Made by a program: the position numbers and the translations under genes. Positions 12,955 through 17,308 of a stretch of 17,308 nucleotides of DNA are shown one piece after another (positions within the stretch are counted from its first letter, which is position 1; the number at the start of each line of letters is the position of its first letter). Where the stretch lies: positions 1 through 17,308 of the forward strand of contig CAAFYY010000064.1 in the NCBI GenBank assembly GCA_900767385.1, in the 5' to 3' direction. The notes under the pieces are model-generated. The model was given only the letters and a program-made list of their open reading frames with translations, had not been told where the DNA came from and did not search any database. The DNA comes from Bacteroidales bacterium (lineage in GTDB: Bacteria > Bacteroidota > Bacteroidia > Bacteroidales > Paludibacteraceae).

Positions 12955-14904
12955 ATGAAAATTACTTTCCCTGACGGAAGTGTCCGCGAATATGCTGCTG
13001 GCACTACCGCCCTGGCTATCGCTGAGAGCATCAGCCCACGCCTCGCAGCCGATGTCTTGGCTGCCACTGTCAATGGTGAGGTTCGCGACCTCCTCCGCCC
13101 TATCAATGAGGACTCTACACTCGTGCTCCACAAATGGGACGACAAAGAGGCCAAACACACCTACTGGCACACCTCTGCCCACCTCTTGGCAGAAGCACTC
13201 ACCGAACTCTACCCTGGCACACGCTTCGGTATCGGTCCTGCCATCGAGAACGGTTTCTACTACGACGTTCAGCCACCACAAGGCACCGTAATCAAGGAGA
13301 CTGACCTCGAGAAGATCGAGAAGAAGATGATGGAACTCGCAGCCAAGAACGAATGTCTCACTCGTAAGGACATCTCCAAGGCTGACGCCATGAAATTCTT
13401 CGGCGACAAAGGCGAGAACTACAAGACTGAGTTGATCAGCGAGCTTGCCGACGGCACCATCACCCTCTACGAACAAGGCTCATTCACCGACCTCTGCCGC
13501 GGTCCTCACCTCCCAAGCACAGGCGCCATCAAAGCCATCAAACTGACCAGCGTGGCAGGTGCTTACTGGCGTGGCGACGAACACCGCGACCAATTGACAC
13601 GTATCTATGGCATCACCTTCCCTAAGAAGAAGATGCTCGACGAATATATTACCCTCATGGAGGAAGCCAAGAAACGCGACCACCGCAAGATTGGCAAGGA
13701 GTTGGAGCTCTTCATGTTCACCGAGATGGTGGGCAAGGGCCTCCCTATCTGGCTGCCAAAAGGCACCGCACTCCGTCTCCGCCTCGAGGAGTTCCTGAAG
13801 AAGATTCAGAAACAATACGGCTACCAACAGGTGATGACACCTCACATCGGCAACAAGAACCTCTACGTCACTTCAGGTCACTGGGACCACTATGGCAAGG
13901 ACTCTTTCCAACCTATCACCACACCAGAAGAAGGCGAGGTTTATTTGCTCAAGCCAATGAACTGCCCTCACCACTGCATGATCTTCAAGAACAGCCCACG
14001 CTCATACAAAGACCTCCCTTTGCGTATCGCAGAGTTCGGCACCGTTTACCGCTATGAGCAATCTGGCGAGCTCCACGGTTTGACCCGCGTTCGCTCATTC
14101 ACCCAGGACGACGCGCACATCTACTGCCGTCCAGACCAGGTGAAAGACGAGTTCATCAAGGTAATGGAAATCATCGAGATCATCTTCAAGGCTCTTGACT
14201 TCAAGAACGTTGAGGCACAGATTTCTCTCCGCGACCCTAACAATCACGAGAAATACGTGGGCAGCGACGAGGTTTGGGAGAAAGCCGAAAACGCCATCAT
14301 TGAGGCTTGCAAGGAGAAGAACATGAACGCTGTCGTTGAATACGGCGAGGCTGCTTTCTATGGTCCAAAACTCGACTTCATGGTTCGCGACGCTATCGGT
14401 CGCCGTTGGCAGTTGGGCACCATCCAGGTGGACTACAACCTGCCACAACGCTTCGAACTTGAATACACCGCAGAGGACAACCAGAAACATCGTCCTGTGA
14501 TGATTCACCGCGCACCATTCGGCTCTATGGAGCGTTTCGTTGCCGTACTCATCGAACACACCGCCGGCAAGTTCCCATTGTGGTTGACTCCAGACCAATG
14601 CGTCGTTCTCCCAATCAGTGAGAAATTCAACGACTACGCTATGGAAGTGGCTCAGAAACTCGACATGGCCGACGTTCGCTGCATCGGCGACTACCGCAAC
14701 GAGAAGATTGGCCGCAAGATTCGCGACAACGAGTTGAAACGCATCCCTTACCTCCTCATCGTTGGCGAGAAAGAGATGGCCGAAGGCACTATCTCAGTCC
14801 GCAAACAAGGCGAAGGCGACAAAGGAGCAATGACACCTGAAGCATTTGCCGAGATGATCAACACTGAGGTACACGACCAGATGTTCGCATATCTCAAGAA
14901 ATAA
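12955..14904 (+). CDS. thrS: Threonine--tRNA ligase
   Basis: Class II aminoacyl-tRNA synthetase that charges tRNA-Thr with threonine in the cytosol. It has 649 residues, close to the E. coli enzyme (642). Domains in order: TGS (1-61, KITFPDGSVREY), editing domain with the HxxxH pair His72/His76 and the Cys181/His185 pair (DLCRGPH), catalytic core (about 245-535) and anticodon-binding domain (about 540-645). Zinc ligands by position are Cys337 (NCPHHC), His388 (DDAHIY) and His518 (MIHRAPFGS). Motif 2 is RYEQSGELHGLTRVR (366-380) and motif 3 includes APFGSMERF. I start at the ATG because the TGS domain begins there; an in-frame TTG at 12913 behind an AGGAGG would add 14 non-conserved residues. 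thrS is followed by parC, not by the common infC-rpmI-rplT. Confidence 0.97.
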   Translation: MKITFPDGSVREYAAGTTALAIAESISPRLAADVLAATVNGEVRDLLRPINEDSTLVLHKWDDKEAKHTYWHTSAHLLAEALTELYPGTRFGIGPAIENGFYYDVQPPQGTVIKETDLEKIEKKMMELAAKNECLTRKDISKADAMKFFGDKGENYKTELISELADGTITLYEQGSFTDLCRGPHLPSTGAIKAIKLTSVAGAYWRGDEHRDQLTRIYGITFPKKKMLDEYITLMEEAKKRDHRKIGKELELFMFTEMVGKGLPIWLPKGTALRLRLEEFLKKIQKQYGYQQVMTPHIGNKNLYVTSGHWDHYGKDSFQPITTPEEGEVYLLKPMNCPHHCMIFKNSPRSYKDLPLRIAEFGTVYRYEQSGELHGLTRVRSFTQDDAHIYCRPDQVKDEFIKVMEIIEIIFKALDFKNVEAQISLRDPNNHEKYVGSDEVWEKAENAIIEACKEKNMNAVVEYGEAAFYGPKLDFMVRDAIGRRWQLGTIQVDYNLPQRFELEYTAEDNQKHRPVMIHRAPFGSMERFVAVLIEHTAGKFPLWLTPDQCVVLPISEKFNDYAMEVAQKLDMADVRCIGDYRNEKIGRKIRDNELKRIPYLLIVGEKEMAEGTISVRKQGEGDKGAMTPEAFAEMINTEVHDQMFAYLKK

Positions 14905-14928
14905 CCCTCAAAAAAGGATAATCACACG

Positions 14929-14974
14929 AGCACGTCTCAGTCCGTCGGATTGAGACGTGTTCTTTTGTTTTTTT
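14929..14974 (+). terminator. Rho-independent terminator of thrS
   Basis: A 9-bp stem CACGTCTCA/TGAGACGTG (14931-14939 with 14951-14959), extended by one wobble and one A-T pair outside and by TCC/GGA inside, is followed by TTCTTTTGTTTTTTTT-type sequence. It starts 25 nt after the thrS stop. Confidence 0.9.
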
Positions 14975-14995
14975 CAACGAAAAATCGTACCTTTG
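14964..14995 (+). promoter_or_regulatory. Promoter of parC
   Basis: TTTG (14964-14967) and TACCTTTG (14988-14995) are 20 nt apart, an ideal Bacteroidota promoter. The -33 element lies inside the T-tract of the thrS terminator. The transcript would start near 15002, only about 20 nt before the parC ATG. Confidence 0.8.
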
Positions 14996-15022
14996 TGGCA
15001 ATAAAACAAGAGACTTAACAGC

Positions 15023-17308
15023 ATGCGCAACGACGACACCAACGACAACGAAGAGATCATCGAAGAAGAGGTATTAGAGACCGAAGTCGAAGATACTGAA
15101 GAGTTTGCCAAAGACACTGGTTACAAGCCAATAGCGAGCGACGACGAAGAGGGTCTGCGTCACCTCCCTGGCATGTATCGCACATGGTTTCTGGAATACG
15201 CCTCCTATGTCAACCTCGAGCGCGCCGTGCCTAATCTTCACGACGGCTTCAAGCCTGTTCAGCGCCGTGTGCTCCATGCAATGAAACGTATGGAGGACGG
15301 ACGCTTCAACAAAGTGGCCAACATCGTCGGCGAGACCATGAAGTTCCACCCACACGGCGACGCCTCCATCTATGAGGCTCTGGTCGTTTTGGGACAGAAG
15401 AATCTGCTCATCGATTGCCAAGGTAACTGGGGTAACATCCTCACAGGCGACGAAGCGGCTGCCGGACGTTACATCGAGGCTCGTCTGTCCAAGTTTGCGC
15501 TGGAGGTCGTGTTCAACAACAAGACTACCGAATGGAAACCCTCCTACGACGGACGCAACCAAGAGCCTATCTGGCTGCCGTCGAAGTTTCCGCTCCTGCT
15601 CGCACAGGGCAGCGAGGGCATCGGCTTAGGTCTCAACACCAAGATTCTCCCTCATAACTTCAACGAGATCATCGACGCTGCCATCGCCTATCTACGCGGC
15701 GAGGAGTTCCAACTTTTCCCAGACTTCCCGACAGGCGGTCTCATCGATGTCTCCAACTATAAAGACGGTGGCCGTGGCGGCAAGGTGAAGATCCGCGCCA
15801 AGATCGAGAAACGCGACTCCCACTCTCTCGTCATCACAGAGATTCCTTTCGGACTCAACGTATCAACCCTCTGCGACTCCATCATGGATGCCAACGCCAA
15901 GGGCAAGATCAGCATCAAGAAGATCGACGACAACACCGCAGCCAACGTGGAGATCGTACTCCATCTTGAGCCAAAGAACTCACCCGACAAGACGATTGAT
16001 GCACTCTACGCTTTCACCGAGTGCGAGCACAACTACTCGCCGAACTGCTGCGTAGTGCATAACAACAAGCCTTACTTCCTCACGATCAGCGACCTCCTCC
16101 GTACAAGCACCGATACAACCAAGATGTTGCTGGAGAAGGAACTCAACATTGAGTCTGCCGAACTTCAGGAGAAGATGCTCTATGCTTCGTTGGAGCGTAT
16201 CTTCATCGAGCAACGCATTTATAAGGACAAAGAGTTTGAGCAGGCTCGCAGCAAGGAAGAGGCCATCCTCCACATCAAGAAACGTCTGCAACCGTTTGTA
16301 GAGAATTTCATCCGACCAATCACCGAGGAAGATGTCGCCCGTCTGCTTGAAATCAAGATGGCACGCATCCTGAGATACAACGTCGACGATGCCGACCGCC
16401 TCTATGAAGAGTGGCAGCAGCGACTCGACCAAATCAACTACCACCTCGCCCACCTGGTGGAATATACGATCGAATGGTTCGAGCACCTCAAGAAGACCTA
16501 CGGCGACAAATACCCACGTCTTACCGAGTTGCGCAACTTCGAGAATATCGTCGCTGCCAAGGTGGTGGCCAACAATGCGAAGCTCTACGTCAACAAGAAT
16601 GAGGGCTACGTCGGTCTGGCCCTCAAGAAGGAGGAGGGTGTCGAGTTTGTCTGCGACTGCTCCACCATCGACGATATCATCATCTTCTTCCGTAACGGCG
16701 AATACAAGGTGACGAAGGTGACCGAGAAGAGCTATGTCGGCAAGGATATCATCCATGTCGGTGTCTTCCACAAGAACGACAAACGAACGGTCTACAACGT
16801 GGTCTACCGCGACGGCAAGGAGGGAACGAAGGTGACATCCACCGACGCCAACGGCAATGCTGTTGAGGAGACCTGCACCGGCTTCTTCTATATGAAACGT
16901 TTCAGCGTGAACTCCGTTTCGCGCGACAAGACATACAATCTCACGCAAGGCTATCCGGGTTCACGCGTCTTCTATTTCTCTGCCAACGCCAACGGCGAGG
17001 GCGAGGTGATTCGCGTTGCCCTGAAGCAGACCAACAAGAAACTGCGCAACATGACCTTCGAGAAAGACTTCGCCCAACTGGCTATCAAAGGCAGACAGTC
17101 GCGCGGCAACCTGCTGACCAAATATCCTGTCTACCGTATCTTGCTGAAACACCGCGGCGGCTCTACCTTAGGCGGCACGCCGATATGGTTCGACGAAGAT
17201 GTGGCACGCCTCAACATGGACAACCACGGCCGATTCCTCGGCGAGTTCTTCAACGAGGATCTCATCCTTGTGGTCAACAGCAAGGGCGAGTTCTATACGA
17301 CCAACTTC
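15023..17308 (+). CDS. parC: DNA topoisomerase IV subunit A (C-terminal part beyond window)
   Basis: Breakage-reunion subunit of topoisomerase IV, which works with ParE to decatenate chromosomes. The frame is open for 762 codons to the window edge, so the end is missing. Residues 1-45 are an acidic extension rich in Asp and Glu. The catalytic core starts at about residue 48. It has YVNLERAVPNLHDGFKPVQRR-type sequence at 62-82, HPHGDAS at 109-115 and the active-site Tyr150 in AAAGRYIEARL. From about residue 520 the beta-pinwheel C-terminal domain begins; LLTKYPVYRIL and GGSTLGG near 700-720 are typical of Bacteroidota ParC. I call ParC rather than GyrA because of these motifs and because no GyrA box is seen in the part present. 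The position matching E. coli ParC Ser80 is Ala113. Confidence 0.93.
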   Translation, partial: MRNDDTNDNEEIIEEEVLETEVEDTEEFAKDTGYKPIASDDEEGLRHLPGMYRTWFLEYASYVNLERAVPNLHDGFKPVQRRVLHAMKRMEDGRFNKVANIVGETMKFHPHGDASIYEALVVLGQKNLLIDCQGNWGNILTGDEAAAGRYIEARLSKFALEVVFNNKTTEWKPSYDGRNQEPIWLPSKFPLLLAQGSEGIGLGLNTKILPHNFNEIIDAAIAYLRGEEFQLFPDFPTGGLIDVSNYKDGGRGGKVKIRAKIEKRDSHSLVITEIPFGLNVSTLCDSIMDANAKGKISIKKIDDNTAANVEIVLHLEPKNSPDKTIDALYAFTECEHNYSPNCCVVHNNKPYFLTISDLLRTSTDTTKMLLEKELNIESAELQEKMLYASLERIFIEQRIYKDKEFEQARSKEEAILHIKKRLQPFVENFIRPITEEDVARLLEIKMARILRYNVDDADRLYEEWQQRLDQINYHLAHLVEYTIEWFEHLKKTYGDKYPRLTELRNFENIVAAKVVANNAKLYVNKNEGYVGLALKKEEGVEFVCDCSTIDDIIIFFRNGEYKVTKVTEKSYVGKDIIHVGVFHKNDKRTVYNVVYRDGKEGTKVTSTDANGNAVEETCTGFFYMKRFSVNSVSRDKTYNLTQGYPGSRVFYFSANANGEGEVIRVALKQTNKKLRNMTFEKDFAQLAIKGRQSRGNLLTKYPVYRILLKHRGGSTLGGTPIWFDEDVARLNMDNHGRFLGEFFNEDLILVVNSKGEFYTTNF

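Noticed and set aside
15980..16948. 322-codon minus-strand open frame
   Set aside because: Antisense shadow of parC, whose frame is continuous and conserved.

Overview
The window is chromosomal DNA of a Bacteroidota bacterium, almost certainly order Bacteroidales. The evidence is internal: promoters of the Bacteroidota type (TTTG about 20 nt upstream of TAnnTTTG), A-rich translation starts with few Shine-Dalgarno sequences, two secreted proteins ending in type IX secretion (T9SS) sorting domains, a TonB-dependent receptor operon with DUF5689 and choice-of-anchor-J lipoproteins, and ThrRS and ParC proteins of this lineage. The genus cannot be fixed from the window; a Prevotella-like or related gut Bacteroidales is a reasonable guess.

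Layout. Positions 1-848 hold no credible gene. They carry a 12-unit, 42/43-bp tandem array (98-678) and the terminator of the next operon. From 849 to 3657 a tight minus-strand cluster reads DUF2007 protein, then a DUF4886 (SGNH-like) secreted esterase candidate with PKD and T9SS domains, then a TPR/coiled-coil lipoprotein, then a YhcH/YjgK/YiaL protein, with two 4-nt ATGA overlaps. A DUF1015 gene (3729-4973) and a T9SS-secreted YD-repeat protein (5216-6361) follow as single minus-strand units, each with its own promoter and terminator. From 6592 to 11975 lies a minus-strand three-gene operon: a TonB-dependent receptor, a DUF5689 lipoprotein and a DUF6359/choice-of-anchor-J lipoprotein. A 550-bp divergent intergenic region follows. 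On the plus strand come a 59-aa basic protein with its own promoter and terminator, thrS with a structured leader, and parC, which runs off the right edge.

How the parts work together. The receptor operon looks like an outer-membrane uptake or surface-capture system of unknown substrate. Its receptor is unusual: the N-terminal periplasmic part is not the common carboxypeptidase-regulatory-like domain but two tandem copies of a peptidoglycan-binding-domain-like motif, in exact 68-residue register. The 849-3657 cluster may process a carbohydrate or ester substrate at or outside the cell surface, but no substrate can be assigned. thrS and parC are housekeeping genes.

The three most interesting signals are the receptor with the duplicated peptidoglycan-binding-like module, the hairpin-rich tandem array at the left end, and the folded thrS leader with a possible tRNA-Thr anticodon-like loop.
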